From NCBI GenBank assembly GCA_022496185.1, contig WTXG01000077.1, positions 62,001 through 126,000 on the forward strand: a DNA stretch of 64,000 nt, in the 5' to 3' direction. The position numbers and the translations under genes are program-made. The first letter of the stretch is position 1; each line of letters starts with the position of its first letter. Positions 13,028 to 24,870 of the stretch are shown piece after piece. This DNA comes from Multifurca ochricompacta (taxonomy: Eukaryota; Basidiomycota; Agaricomycetes; Russulales; Russulaceae). The notes under the pieces are model-generated. The model was not told the origin of the DNA. It worked only from the letters and a program-made list of their open reading frames with translations, and ran no database searches.

Positions 13028-15716
13028 GGTGCCACACATCCATATACTTTGTTCGTTTCTCTTTCTGGCTTCTTCTTTTTCCCTCTGCTTCTTTTAAAAT
13101 AATAAATAAATAAATTTTTTTTGAAGATGCATATATATATATCCGCCGCACCCCGATCCATTCCAAAAATCCAAATGCGTAGAGTCATACGCATAATTTT
13201 AATTGTGTGTGTGTGTACGTGTGTGTGTTTTTTTTTTAAAATGTTTTCACGTAAGGGTGGGTGGGTGAGTGGGGGGGTGAACCGTGTCGCCTGTCTTTTT
13301 TTTTTTTTTTTTTTTTTCATTATTATTTCTTCTTTTTTTATTATTATTAAAATTTGCCGTAAACGGGACTGCTACCGGGCCCGAAATTGCCCCTTGTCAG
13401 CAGTTGAGAAATTGTGGCAACTCCCATTTCCTCTCTCTCTCTCTCTCTCTCAACTCACACACACATCCATAATGTATATGCGTTTCGTATCATCCAAATC
13501 ATTTCGCTATTAGAGAACCGCGTGGTGTTCTATCCTTTCCCTTTTTTTTAGACTTGCGATTAGTGGAAGTAATAAGTTTATGTTATATATATTCATATGG
13601 GATTATAAAACAACTTTGAGCAAAACAGTCGTTTAAAATTTAAAAAAAGTCTCAGTCAATTTTTTTATTTTTTATTTTTTTTTAATTCCGAGTTTTCTGA
13701 AAGAAAAAAAAAAGGTTTGGAGTTGTGTTGTGTGTTGTTACAAACTAAGTTATGCCAAAAGCCGCAAACTTTGCATAATTGCATGCATGAAATGAACAAC
13801 TGACATGCCCTCTCCTTCCCTTCCCTCTCCCCTGTTCTTTCTTTTTTTTTTTTTTTTCTTTTCCTTTTAGCCGGTGTCATGCGGTCATGATCAGAAGCGG
13901 TCGTGCTTGATGTCCGTATGTTTGTATGGTCGCATATACAACTCTATTGGATTTATATTATTATTAAACTACTGCTACTACTTACTTGTCAAACAAGATT
14001 TTCCACCTCCCCCCCTCCCTCCCGTTGTCCCGAATAAGCCCGCGGCGCATCACTCGCAAAGTTGGTCTGCCCCGCCCTCACCCTTCCACATGTAAAGCGT
14101 GTCTCCGTCAGTCAGTCAGTCAGAGAAAAAAATAAAAAATAAAAAATAACCAATAATAAACCTTACCCCTGCTTGCAACGTACCGACACCGTTTTCCCAA
14201 CCCAAAAAAAAAACAAAATAAATAATAAAGTAAAATTACAATCAACTTGTAACAACAACAACAACAACAACAAGAGCTCGGCTTGCTTAAAATCTTAAAA
14301 ATAAAATAATAAATAAAAAAGTTTCATCGTTTGTTGTCTACCCCCCCCCCCTTCCTTCTACGTTGGTGTGGGAGGAAAATGCGTTTTTAAGTTCTCCATC
14401 ATACTATACACAACATTACTTCTGTTCGCGAGCATACACACACACGGGCGCAGTGCGCGGGTATGACAGAAGTGTGTATGTATTTTTATTGCCATGGGGG
14501 CTCATTTCGGGGCTTGACTCTTCCCGGGTTGCAGGATTTTTACTACATTGCAGGCAGCTGACCCATTCCAAGGGGTGAGAGTCCCGAAGATCATTTTTTA
14601 AAATCACGTCACATCTATCAACTGTCTATTTGACTTTTTCTTTTCCTTATTTATGAATTAAGGAGGCCCTTTTTTCTCTTCTTCACTGGCATGGTAAAAT
14701 GACCCAAAGCAGAGACGGGGTGGTGGGGGGGGGAATGGGAAAATAGTGCTGCCCTGCCCCCTCCCCTCCCCTCCCCTCGGGTTCAATCTCTTTTGTTTTT
14801 ACAATTTGGGTACACGTTCTTTTTAGTTGTTTCTTACCTTTTGCAGTCATGGTGTGTAAAGTGTGTGTGTATGTATGTGTATATATATATATACAGGGGC
14901 ACCGGGAGAGGAAGGGAAGATGTATTGTTATGCTTGCTCTTTGCTCTTCCTGCTTCTTTTCCAATGCTCGAAGCTCGATGTAATAATCCCGTGGGCCCAG
15001 AGAAACGGTACCGGTACTATAAGCGCTGGGGGATCCCTGTTTCTAAAAACGATGCCATGGGGCAAGGCACAACATGCATGACGGAGACGGAGAGAGAGGA
15101 AAAAAAAAAATTGAATTTTACCCTCCCTCCTGCGAAGTTTGAGAAAAACTCCCACACCCCCCACACGCAAACGAAATGTATCTTGTCTTGTCTTGTCTTG
15201 TCTTGCTTGTCTGTCTGTCTCTCCCAAGCACTTTGGATGGAGAGGAGCCGAAGAGAAAGAGAATAGTAAAGAAGAGAGAATGAGTGTATAGAAAAAAAAA
15301 GGGGCCAAAAATCTATCAGTGGAGGGAGATTATTAGGGAAAGGGGAGGGAGGAGGGGAGGGAGGCTAGGCTTGGTGGACACCGCGCCGCTAAGGTCCCTA
15401 ATGCAGCGAGGGCGTGATATATTAAATGGAATGGGACGACGCGACGGAAAAAAAAAAAAAAAAAAACAGAAACAGAACAGAAACGGGAACGGAAGAAGCA
15501 AGGCGCCCCACGCCCCACGCACCCGCACCCGCACCCGCACCCCATCAAAAGTAGAACCCTAGCAGGCCTTTGGGGCGCGGCTGGGATAAACCGATATACC
15601 AACCGATAAACTACCGAAGGGCCCGAGACCGAAGAACTGGGCTTTTTTTTTTAATTTTAATTTTTTAGTGATGATGGTGGTTTAGACCCGGGCTCGACTC
15701 GTCACTTCCTTACGGG

Positions 15717-15738
15717 TGTGTGTGTGTGTGTGTGTGTG
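15717..15738. repeat. (GT)n dinucleotide repeat
   Basis: About eleven GT units in intergenic DNA. Confidence 0.85.
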
Positions 15739-16076
15739 AATGTTTGATCCGATGATGCGCACGCATGCGTGTCTCTCGATCATACATATATGAGGCCGGC
15801 CCCGTCGCACGCGCATGGAAAGGGGGTTGCGGGTTACAGGTGCAGGTTGCAGGTTGCGTCACTACTCCCCACTATATCTTTTTTGTTGCACGTTTTTTTT
15901 TAATTTAGTATATGAAACGTAGCCGACTGTAAGTAACGTCATCCCCTCACACCATTCGGTGTGTTAACCTGACGAGGCTTCTTCTTTAACATTAACTATC
16001 TTCATCTCCATCTCGTTCGTATCAAAAATTAAAAAATCAAAAAATAAGAGGCTACTCAAAGCAATAATGAATTGTT

Positions 16077-16096
16077 TACGTACGTACGTACGTACG
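16077..16096. repeat. (ACGT)5 self-complementary repeat
   Basis: Five ACGT units. The unit is its own reverse complement, so the array could form a hairpin; no evidence of function. Confidence 0.85.
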
Positions 16097-18865
16097 GATA
16101 CCCCCGTAGCGCAACCCGACAAGCTTCGCACCAAGTGAATTCGGTCATTTCCTTTTTCTAGTTTTTTTTTGGGGGGTTATATATATATATATAAACCCTC
16201 AAGCTCTATCATCGAGAATGAGAAAGAAGCAGCACACACACGAAACCCATACCCTGGGTGCTACCACGAGATAGATTACCTGGTAATTCTCCAAAGGCAG
16301 AAAGAACCTCAACGAGGGATCTCAGGTGGTTGTTGCGTCACGGCATACAGCCATCTTTAACAGCCTTGACTTGACTTTACTAAATTACCTGGACGGAGTG
16401 TTTCCCCCTTCAAACTGAATTGCCTATCCTGCAACCAACAATTCTCTAAAACACCCGCGCCACGCCGTCCCGCACTGCGATACACGATACGGTTCGCGGT
16501 TCCCTCTCTCTCTCTCTCTCCCCCAAATGTGGTCCCACGTAATTTACAATATAAAACCCCCCTGGGCTTTGGCCGATGCCGACGTCAAGCTAAAGGGCAC
16601 AAGTCCCAACTTTTTTTTTTTTTTTTTTCTTCCTTCCCCCAAACCCGACTTGTCGTCTATGAGCCGCCGGCAGTTATATTCTTCTTTCTTTTTTTTTTTT
16701 TTCGTTGAAAAATTGATGAGTGAGTGTGTCCTGAAGGTGTAAGTCCGAATCCAAATCCAGAACCCGTCTCTTATTTTTCTCTCCTCCCCTTCTCCCCCCC
16801 TTCTCCCCCCCCCCCGGCTCAAATCGATGTATGACATCTCTCATCCTGTTCGGGGTATCCTCTCATGACTCATCCTATTGCGTTTCTTATGTACAAGCGT
16901 GCACTTCTTCGTGCTGCACCCGCACGACCTGTCAGGTCAAGGGGAAAGGCCTTCTTCGAGTCTAATGCTGCAAAGGATAATCTTGGTCTCGGGTTCCGGA
17001 ACTCCTCATTTCCCCACTTATTTTTTTTCACAACTTCTGCCACATATATATAGCACACGAGCACCAGTCATCGAGAATTTCCAACTGAGGAGGGAACCTT
17101 ATTTTTTTTATTTTTGGGTTCCGAAGATGAGTATGCCTTTTTTTTTTATTTTTATTTTTTTTTTCGAACTTTTTAAAAACCAAACTTAACCAACTAATAA
17201 AACTACTTCGAGACCGATCCGTCTTTATCAGGAGCTCTGAAAGTGTTGTTGACTACTTTCGCACCCTCCATGGCTTGTGCACTTGTATTGAATTGAGGAC
17301 AGGGTTTATCTGCCGGTGTGAGTAGTTCGCTGACTCCGCGGGTGCACCGCGGACTTGTCCCTAGTATGCTCTCCTCTGCCGATACCTCCTCCCCACCTTA
17401 AATTACACTCTTTGGTAAATCTGCCGCCCTGGAATTCGCCTGAACTGTAATCGATCAAAAAAAAAAAAAACCCCTTTAATCCCGTCTGGCGTAGCCACAT
17501 AATTGTGCCTTGATATCTGCGTTCCCTCTCCAGGCTCGATATGCTTCAAAAAAAATAAAAAATAAATAAAAATAAAGAGCATGTGACATATGACGCGCGA
17601 CCCTCCTTTCGAGAGAAAGTTTTTTTCTTTCGGGGGGGTGGGTGATGCCATGACTGCATACTCAGATAGAGTGGTTCTAGTCGACCTTGTCACTATCATG
17701 GCGTGGTTTCAAAAAAAAAAAAAACATTGCCTGTGTTTTGCGGAGTTTTTATTATGGCACGATGACATTTGCATGTCATCTGTCTGTGGGCTACTAGGGT
17801 CGCTGTGTTCACAAGTCCCTCCCCCCCCCAACCTCCGAACTCACGGTGCCCCTCTCCTGGCAAATAGTCGTAACACACCTCCGACCGGTCAATCCTGAAC
17901 GTCTCCTCATCCATCTTTCTGTTCCTGGAGTGGCCTTAGAATATCTTGCTACATGCTTATCAACGCAAAGCTCAAGTAGCGCATGGAAAAAACTGTTGGC
18001 GCACACAGACTTCTTTTCTCTTCATTTCTGGCACTGTTGTTACCGTTACTTGGGTCGGAGAGTATGTGAGCTGCTGCTAGTGGGGTTACCATAAAAAAAA
18101 GCGTTGTTTGGATATGTCAATTGGAGTGATTTTTTTCGGTTGCCACGTCGAAGTCGTCTATAAGGCCGCAGAGGGGGTCAACCGCTTTGCGCAAATTCTG
18201 ATTACATCTTCACGCGATAACTCTCGAACTGTCGTCAAAGAACCTGTTGTATTATTATTATTATTATTGCTCGCTTGCTGAAAACAAAAAAAATAACAAA
18301 AAAAACAAAAAAAAAGTAACTCAGAGAGTGAAGTCCCGAACCGGAATCCAATTCCAAGTTGTTCCACTCTTCCCATCCTCTCCTCAAGCCGTTTATTGTT
18401 ACAGGTCCCCGTACTCAAGGTAAGTTTTTTCTCAGCTCAACTGAGCACAGCAAATCATATGATTTCGACTTCCCCTCCCGCTGAACTCAATTTGGGGGCT
18501 GTGCGCCAGAATGGTTGATACAGATAGATCAAACTGAGACGAATATCTCGCCGAATATCTCTATCCGCTCGATTTTAGCAACTGGACGACTCTGAAGAAA
18601 GGGATCAAACCCCCTGGGAAATAATTGAAAATTCCTGAACTATGATCTGTGCTCATTTTATTTCTGGGATATGTCGGTGGTCCTTAGTGCTTTGATATCC
18701 TTCACAAGAAGCATAGAGATGCACGGCCTACCACTAATTCGAGATTTCTATTCCTTCCAGTTGAAACCGCCTCTGATGAAGGCACGTGATAGTTATGAAG
18801 GCAGTTCACTGGTCCCAGAATATCTGGCTGTCTGATACTCTTTCCCGAGTACAGACCGTTGAACC

Positions 18866-21800
18866 ATGGATATCTCACTAGGCAGGTTCCCCCCCCCCCC
18901 CCCCCCCCCCTTTAGTATCATTCATGATTATATCTTTCACAGTTCCCATATCTGAGATCGACCATGACATATACCAAATCCAGAGTATTATTCAGTCCCT
19001 ACCTCGATCGAATCCCCAGTTCTCTATTCTTCTCCATGCTCTGGGTTTGGCGCGATTCAATCGTTACACCTCGTCGGACGATAATGACGACCTGGACAAA
19101 TCCATCCTTTATTTTACTCACGCGATATTCCTTCCACAGCCATCTGCAGGGCACGGTAGAAATATTCTCCAGGTCTTCCTTGACCTCACAGACGCCCTTC
19201 TTCTTCGCTTGGAGAACTCCAAGCAGCCCGAAGACGTAGAATACCTCATTCAATATCTCCATTATCTCCGAGACCAGCCCCTCCAAATCTTTGACATTTC
19301 ACCCAATCAAGTTACAACCTCGCTTGTGAAGGCATTGGCCATTCAAGTTGAGTTACAGTCTGGCGATCTGACGAACGACATAGAAGAGATGGCGATCCTC
19401 TGTCGCGAACTCTTCCTTCCATCGGATATACTACAAAACGAAAACCTCATAAAAATTGCTGTCGCATCCTTGGTTCAAGCAGTTACTACCATCCGTTTCA
19501 CTGTCATAAGGCGAGAGGAAGCTTTGTACCAACTCGTTGAATGCCTGCGGGAGGCTTGCATCCATCTACCCAATTTCCCACATGTCCCCTTAGCGTTCGC
19601 ACACGCGCTCGCCCATCGCTTCCATGTAACGTATCAAACGCGGATTATGAGGAAGCAGCAGCCATCTTGGACAGAGTTATCACTTCCGAAGAGAGTTCCG
19701 AGTCATGCAGAGACCAAGCTTTGAGTCTATTTGCAGCGATCGCACTCGCCCGGTCGGCCACGCATGGAAACCCAGAGTATATGGAGGAGTCGATTTCGCG
19801 GCTTCGTGCCTTGCTCAGTGTGACGTCTCTTTCTGATTTTCAACGTACCACTGTCACTCGGGCCCTAAAGGCCAGTATGAGTGTGCGGTCTACAATATTC
19901 GGTGTTCCAGGTGGTCTTGAAGAAGAGCGCAATTCCGATCTCGACATTCCTAAATCGAACCTTGTTCCGTCTTTGTCTTTGTCTTCAATGGACGCTGAAG
20001 AGAGAAGCCAACATATTGACACGCTTCTCTCCATGGGTGAGCTTAACGATATAGCGGACATTGAGGGAAGCATCGAATATTGTCGAATGTTCCTCACTTC
20101 ACCTCTCTCCAATGACTACTTCACATTCATCACCGCTGAAAAATTGGCAGACCTCCTCCTGCGCAGATTCCATCGTACTCATAAACTCGAGTTCCTTAAC
20201 GAGTCAATCAGCCTCAGCCGCGATCTTCTCAACATGCCAGTGGCAAAGCCATTCCTCCTTCTTATATTCCAACAGCTTATTTCTTCTTTGTTTACTCGCT
20301 TACCGTTTCTCCGTCGCAAGCAGGACTTTGAAGAAATCATGCAACTATTTTCCCTGGCCAGCAAGGATGAACACGCGAATATACCTATACGCTTTCGGTT
20401 TTCATGTGAATGGGCCCAGGTTTCCCGACGTGCCAGACACCGCTCCGTCTTATTTGCATATCAGTCTAGCATGTCGTTAATGCAAGCATCATTGGTATTC
20501 GCGCCGAATCTAGACACCCAACATTTTCGTCTTGTCTCGATGCGCGAAAGTTATGAATCCTTACCGTTGGACTACGCGTCGTATCAGATCGAGAAAGGTC
20601 AAGTCGAGAAAGCAATCGAGATACTCGAGCAGGGAAGGGCGTTGATCTGGTCGGAGATGCGTGGCCTTCGGACGTCAATCGAGCGACTGCATCGGATGAA
20701 CCCGTCTCTAGCAGAGAGATTTGCGTGTGTCAATAAGGAGCTAGAAGGGCTGACTACGTCCATTTCGCCTCTTGGGTTGGGCGGGGCGCCAGGCGAGGGT
20801 GGTGAAGGAATGGACTGGTTTGGTCATCTCGTGGTAAAGCAACGCAAACTGATGGAAGAGCGCGATGAGCTCGTTTCAGAAATACAAGCACTTCCTTCAT
20901 TTCACAACTTTTTGAACCTACCCCAATTCGAAAATCTCCGTCTCGCCGCTTCCCGAGGACCCGTGATCGTCATCAACCATTCCCGATGCCGTTCCGACAT
21001 CATCATCATCACCGCCGCCGCCGCCGCCACCGCCCTCCATCAGCCCTCTCCATCGCTTATCACCACCCCCGATGATTTCTATGACCGTGCAAACAGATTA
21101 AGAGATCATCTAGTGGACGCACGAAAAGCAGGCCTGGACTCGAAGGAATACGATGATGCTTTAACTTTCGTGCTCACAGAGCTCTATGATCTTGTCGGTC
21201 GGCCAGTGCTTGAAAGACTTTGCGCATTGGGTATCGAAGAACAATCTCATGTGTGGTGGTGCCCAACATCCGTATTCTGTTCTCTTCCTCTCCACGCGAT
21301 CGGCCCAATCCCATCAGAGCAGGGCGGGGCAAAGCGATATTTTTCAGATCTTTACATTCCATCATATACACCAACACTCTCCGCACTGATCGAATCTCGC
21401 AACAAATTGGGTTCATTCAATAAGCAGAAGCCGAAGCTGCCTAAGCCTTCGATTCTCCTCATGGCACAACCGGACGACGAATCCCTGCCAGGAGCATGGG
21501 ATGAGATGAAGGTCGTTCAAGCTGTCAGGACAAAGGTGACCAGTCTTATCTCAGAAGATGCGACGAGAAGGACTGTGCTGGAAGGGCTCCGAGACCACCA
21601 GTTTGCTCATTTCGTGTGCCATGGGTCATTGAAGAGTGGGAAGCCATTCGATGCATCATTCAAGCTCCATGGAAGGGAACGGCTTACGTTGCGTGACATT
21701 GTGCGATCTCAGATTCCGAATGCAGAATTTGCATTCCTGTCTGCGTGTCACACAGCAGAATTGACCGATAAGAGTATTACTGATGAAGCACTCCATCTGA

Positions 21801-22048
21801 CAGCAGCAATGCAATATTGTGGATTCGGAAGTGTGGTAGGGACGATGTGGGCTATGGCAGATATGGATGGACGGGATCTGGCGAAACATTTCTACAAGTC
21901 TATGTTCTCGAACTCGGGTACAAGAGAGAGAGAGGTAGGGTATTATGAGAGATCAGGTGAGGCACTTCGAGATGCGGTGAAGAAGCTACGGAGAAAGAAG
22001 AGGATGACATTAGAACGATGGGTCAATTTTGTTCACTATGGTGGGTGA
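18866..22048 (+). pseudogene. CHAT-domain protease, frame-broken left copy
   Basis: Near-identical to the intact CHAT gene at 28880-32068. Breaks, seen by comparison: (1) the homologous start codon at 18866 is followed after 20 bases by a C22 run that puts it out of frame with the body; an internal ATG at 18924 is in frame with the N-terminal part. (2) A single base is missing near 19633-19635, so the frame from 18924 runs into unrelated codons after HRFHVTY and stops at 19724, while the true continuation SNADYEEAA lies in the next frame. (3) Near 19950 about 12 codons (SLRSLVASAVA region) are missing in frame. Downstream of the shift the rest is open to 22048 and keeps the caspase-like dyad in FVCHGS and SACHTA. 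It could express an N-terminal TPR-like fragment or a C-terminal fragment, but not the full protein, unless the two shifts are sequence errors. Confidence 0.85.
18889..18910 (+). repeat. C22 homopolymer next to a start codon
   Basis: Twenty-two consecutive C begin 20 bases after the ATG at 18866 of the left CHAT copy. The right copy has only seven C in the same place, followed by TCCTC. With 22 C the start codon is out of frame; 21 or 24 would restore the frame. Confidence 0.85.
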
Positions 22049-22086
22049 AGTATTCAGGAGGATGGTAGGTACACGCTAGATACTGG

Positions 22087-23953
22087 TCATAACTCGCGTA
22101 GCTTGCGTTCTCGAGCAAGGACACCTAGTGACTCTGGGAACCGCGGAGTGATCGAACATTCGAAATGAACAGGACGTCTGCGTGTCATCTTATTAGTACG
22201 GGAGGGAAAGGAGAGAGCGAGCGAGCTGATGACTCACACAACCAGTCCATGATCGTCACACCCATCCACATCAAGTGACCAGTCTTTCTTGCGCTCAATC
22301 TTCGAAGCCCACAACACCATCGCAATATCAATAAAAAGTGAATTATTCGCCACACGACGAGCAACACAAGCCCTCCGACCAAACCCATACGTGATATGTC
22401 CCTCTTTCGCTTCACGTGGTCCGGGAGCAACATCGCCCTTACCGTCGAGATGCCTTGACGGATTGAAATGCGCCGCATCCTCACCGTGGACCTCGGGATC
22501 ACGATTCAGGTGCCACATGTTCACGATACAGATCGCGCCTTTTGGAATGAACATCCCTTCATACCAGTCATCTTCGACCGATTGATGTGGCATGCCGATT
22601 GGACCAACCGGTCGCCAGCGGAGAGCCTCCTTGACCATGGCGCGAATGTAGGGTAAGCGTGGGTAGTCGGCAAAGGTCGGCAAACGGGCACGGCCAACGA
22701 CCTGGTCGAGTTCTGCATGGGCTCGTGCCTGTGTCTCAGGGTAGGCAAGGATGGCGATGGTCCACCACGCCATAGTGGCAGCGGTTGTGTCTGCGCCACC
22801 ATTGCTGAACACAAGATTAAACACTTGCCGCCTGTGGATAATCATGCACATGCTTACTATAAATTTCCTGCAGACCAAGCTGCTTCCCGCATCGAAAGTT
22901 TGTGTCCCTCGACATCACGAATCAACGTAGCAGTCAGGCTAGGACGGTTATCCCCCTCTTCCTGAAAAATGAAAAATACTGCTCGATTCAGAACGACAAG
23001 ACGACAAGTTCCCAAACACATACGATCCTAGACTTGACCGTGTTAAAAAGACCTTCGAACATGGCCGAATCCTTCTTGTACCAAGTCTCCGCGTCTCGCT
23101 TCCACTTTGCAAACCTTTAGTGTTAGTGTGATGAGTATTAATTAGTGGTGTGAGTGAGTGAGACTGCACGAACCTGCTAGGAATATGTCGCATCCAGGGG
23201 AATAGTTCCACCAAGTGCGCCCCCGGATATGCAGCACACCCCACGCGCTGCCCAAATTCATTGATCAATTTCACCACCGGATCTTGTTCAGACCGGACAG
23301 TAGGGTGATCGTACACGGTCACATGCGAGAAGGACGGCTTCGGTCGTCTGTACCTCGTGAAAGTCTTTAGCTGCTGCATCCTTATTCAATGCTTCGTAGA
23401 CGGCCCTGCGCATCCGGCGCCAGCTAAAGGGTGTTTTTGGTTTATTAATGTTTGTATGATATGATGAACCAGTCTCTTGTTTCCAAAAACTTACACTTCC
23501 CCGTACGGAGAAAAGACGATGAATAAGCCGCCAGTCATTATATCGGATGCGACGATGTAACGAGGTCTATCTGAATATATCGCAGCACGTAATTCCAGAA
23601 GATCCGTAGCCACTTTGTGTGAATTGAGGACGATCGTGGGTTGACCCGCGACGTTAAGGTAGATCAAATCACCTAACTGACCTCTGGTCAATCTGATCTG
23701 AGAGACCCAGCTGAAGCACGAGGGATGAGGACCGACCATATTGCTTTCGCCACTCTGTAAACCTGAACCACGGCTTGGACTGAATGTCAAGAATGTTTCC
23801 TATGATTGGGTAACCGCGAGGGCCAGGTGGTAGCTTGCGATAGGGACTGTTGATGTAGCGAGCAGTGTAAAAGAGAAGGATGGAAAAGATGATGCTTATG
23901 GGGAGTAGTGTGTTGCCCTCTGAGATTGAGGAGGGGTCGAAGAGAGAGGACAT
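22087..23953 (-). pseudogene. Cytochrome P450, left copy with 68-nt deletion
   Basis: Class II-type microsomal P450, OrdA-like by appearance. Exon 1 (23737-23953) encodes an N-terminal membrane anchor (LLPISIIFSILLFYTARYI) and the proline hinge KLPPGPRGYPIIGN. Later exons keep WRRMR (helix C), GGADTT (I helix), EALRW (ExxR of the K helix) and the heme loop YGFGRRACVARRVAN with its Cys ligand; the usual Gly two after the Cys is Ala. Introns align with the right copy and all acceptors, including TTTAG before the WRRMR exon, are present. Near 23320 it lacks 68 nt found in the right copy at 27542-27609; 68 is not a multiple of three, so the frame is lost after LLACD. The last exon ends at 22087, 38 nt from the stop of the convergent CHAT copy. 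Likely non-functional unless the deletion is an assembly error. Confidence 0.88.
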
Positions 23954-24136
23954 GAGAGATGAACCAAGTTTACCGTCACCGAACCGTCAAGGCTATAAGC
24001 GAGCGAGAGGAGATATTTATGTAGTATCTAATCTATGAAGCTCTTCTAGCCCTTCGGGGCACGGGCACTTAGTACTGTAAAACGAATGTATACAATTCGT
24101 TAAATTACTGCAATGGGAACATCCGAGGAGCGTCCC

Positions 24137-24201
24137 TTCGCGTGCGAGTGAGCGCCTTGTCGCGCCTTCATCTCAATCTGAGTGCGTGGATCGGTCCCTG
24201 G
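24137..24201 (+). repeat. Promoter segment B (left), inverted relative to palindrome
   Basis: Sequence starting TTCGCGTGCGAGTGAGCGCC and ending GGATCGGTCCCTGG, upstream of the left P450 start. It occurs again at 26671-26741 in the same orientation, although everything around it is in inverted orientation. The right copy has one extra TCAATC hexamer. Confidence 0.85.
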
Positions 24202-24870
24202 GTTCCGTCTCTGCCCTCTCCGGCCCGTCTTGCCTTCTCGCGCTTTGTCTTCGTCTTCTTCATTCCCTTTCCCTTTCACTCTCCTTCATGCCCTTTGTCC
24301 CTTGCCCCTTCACTTCATCATAAGATAATACATTCTACACCCACTTACATCTTCATCTTTGGAATTGACTCGTTTCACCCTGACCTCATGTATAATAATG
24401 ACGAGTATCTTATCCATGAAATACCAGACTAGTCTCACCTCGTCGTCTCGTATTGGCACGCACAGTTTCGGGAGTTTTCGACGTATTTCATTCGGCTTCT
24501 TCGACTTTACCACTCAACGCAGACCAGTGCAAGGCTACTCGTCTGTCTCAGTGTTATCATTAGTTATCAAACCTTTCTCTTCTCTCCGCTTCTCACTCAC
24601 ACGTTCTCGCGATCATATGGTACTGCGCTCATGATTAGGTATCGCAATCGCAATCACCAGAAAGCTGAAGCTGAAAGCTAAATAAACCTGTAAGGAGGAT
24701 GTTGGGAGCTACATAGCGAGTGAGGTATTAGAAAGGCTCTAATGATAAGCAGCCAACGGGGCGAGGTGTCACGTGAGGTGAAACCACCATTTTGGAATGA
24801 GGCGCAGAACGCAGGAATAGTACCACGTCCTTGTCTTCAGAATAGGGCTTTCGAAAAGAAGAAAACTATA

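Larger units (their letters stand above)
11861..18717. other. Long intergenic region with simple repeats
   Basis: Nearly 7 kb with no protein family recognised on either strand and no tRNA or rRNA seen. It begins with T-, C- and G-rich tracts (11,880-13,000), then has GATGT, GT, TCTTG and ACGT arrays and many homopolymers of 8-20 nt. From about 17,200 the sequence becomes more complex but still shows no conserved coding frame. Whether it hides non-coding RNA genes cannot be decided by eye. Confidence 0.55.
18718..24657 (+). repeat. Left arm of large inverted duplication
   Basis: This ~5.9 kb segment is the reverse complement of 26153-32257, read over the CHAT gene, the P450 gene and the P450 upstream region. 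Outer edge: GATGCACGGCCTACCACTAA at 18718 matches the reverse complement of sequence ending at 32257, and similarity stops abruptly beyond it. Inner edge: CGATCATATGGT through GCAATCGCAATCA near 24612-24657 matches the right arm starting near 26153. The arms are near-identical by eye, with small indels and substitutions. No terminal repeats or target-site duplication were seen, so this looks like segmental duplication and inversion rather than a transposon. Confidence 0.93.

Noticed and set aside
16077..16096. ACGT array as a possible regulatory hairpin or CRISPR-like repeat
   Set aside because: Simple tandem repeat without spacers; no associated genes.
24142..24432. Open frames in the inner arm upstream of the P450 genes
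   Set aside because: The matching region of the other arm carries indels that break the same frame, so no coding constraint is evident.
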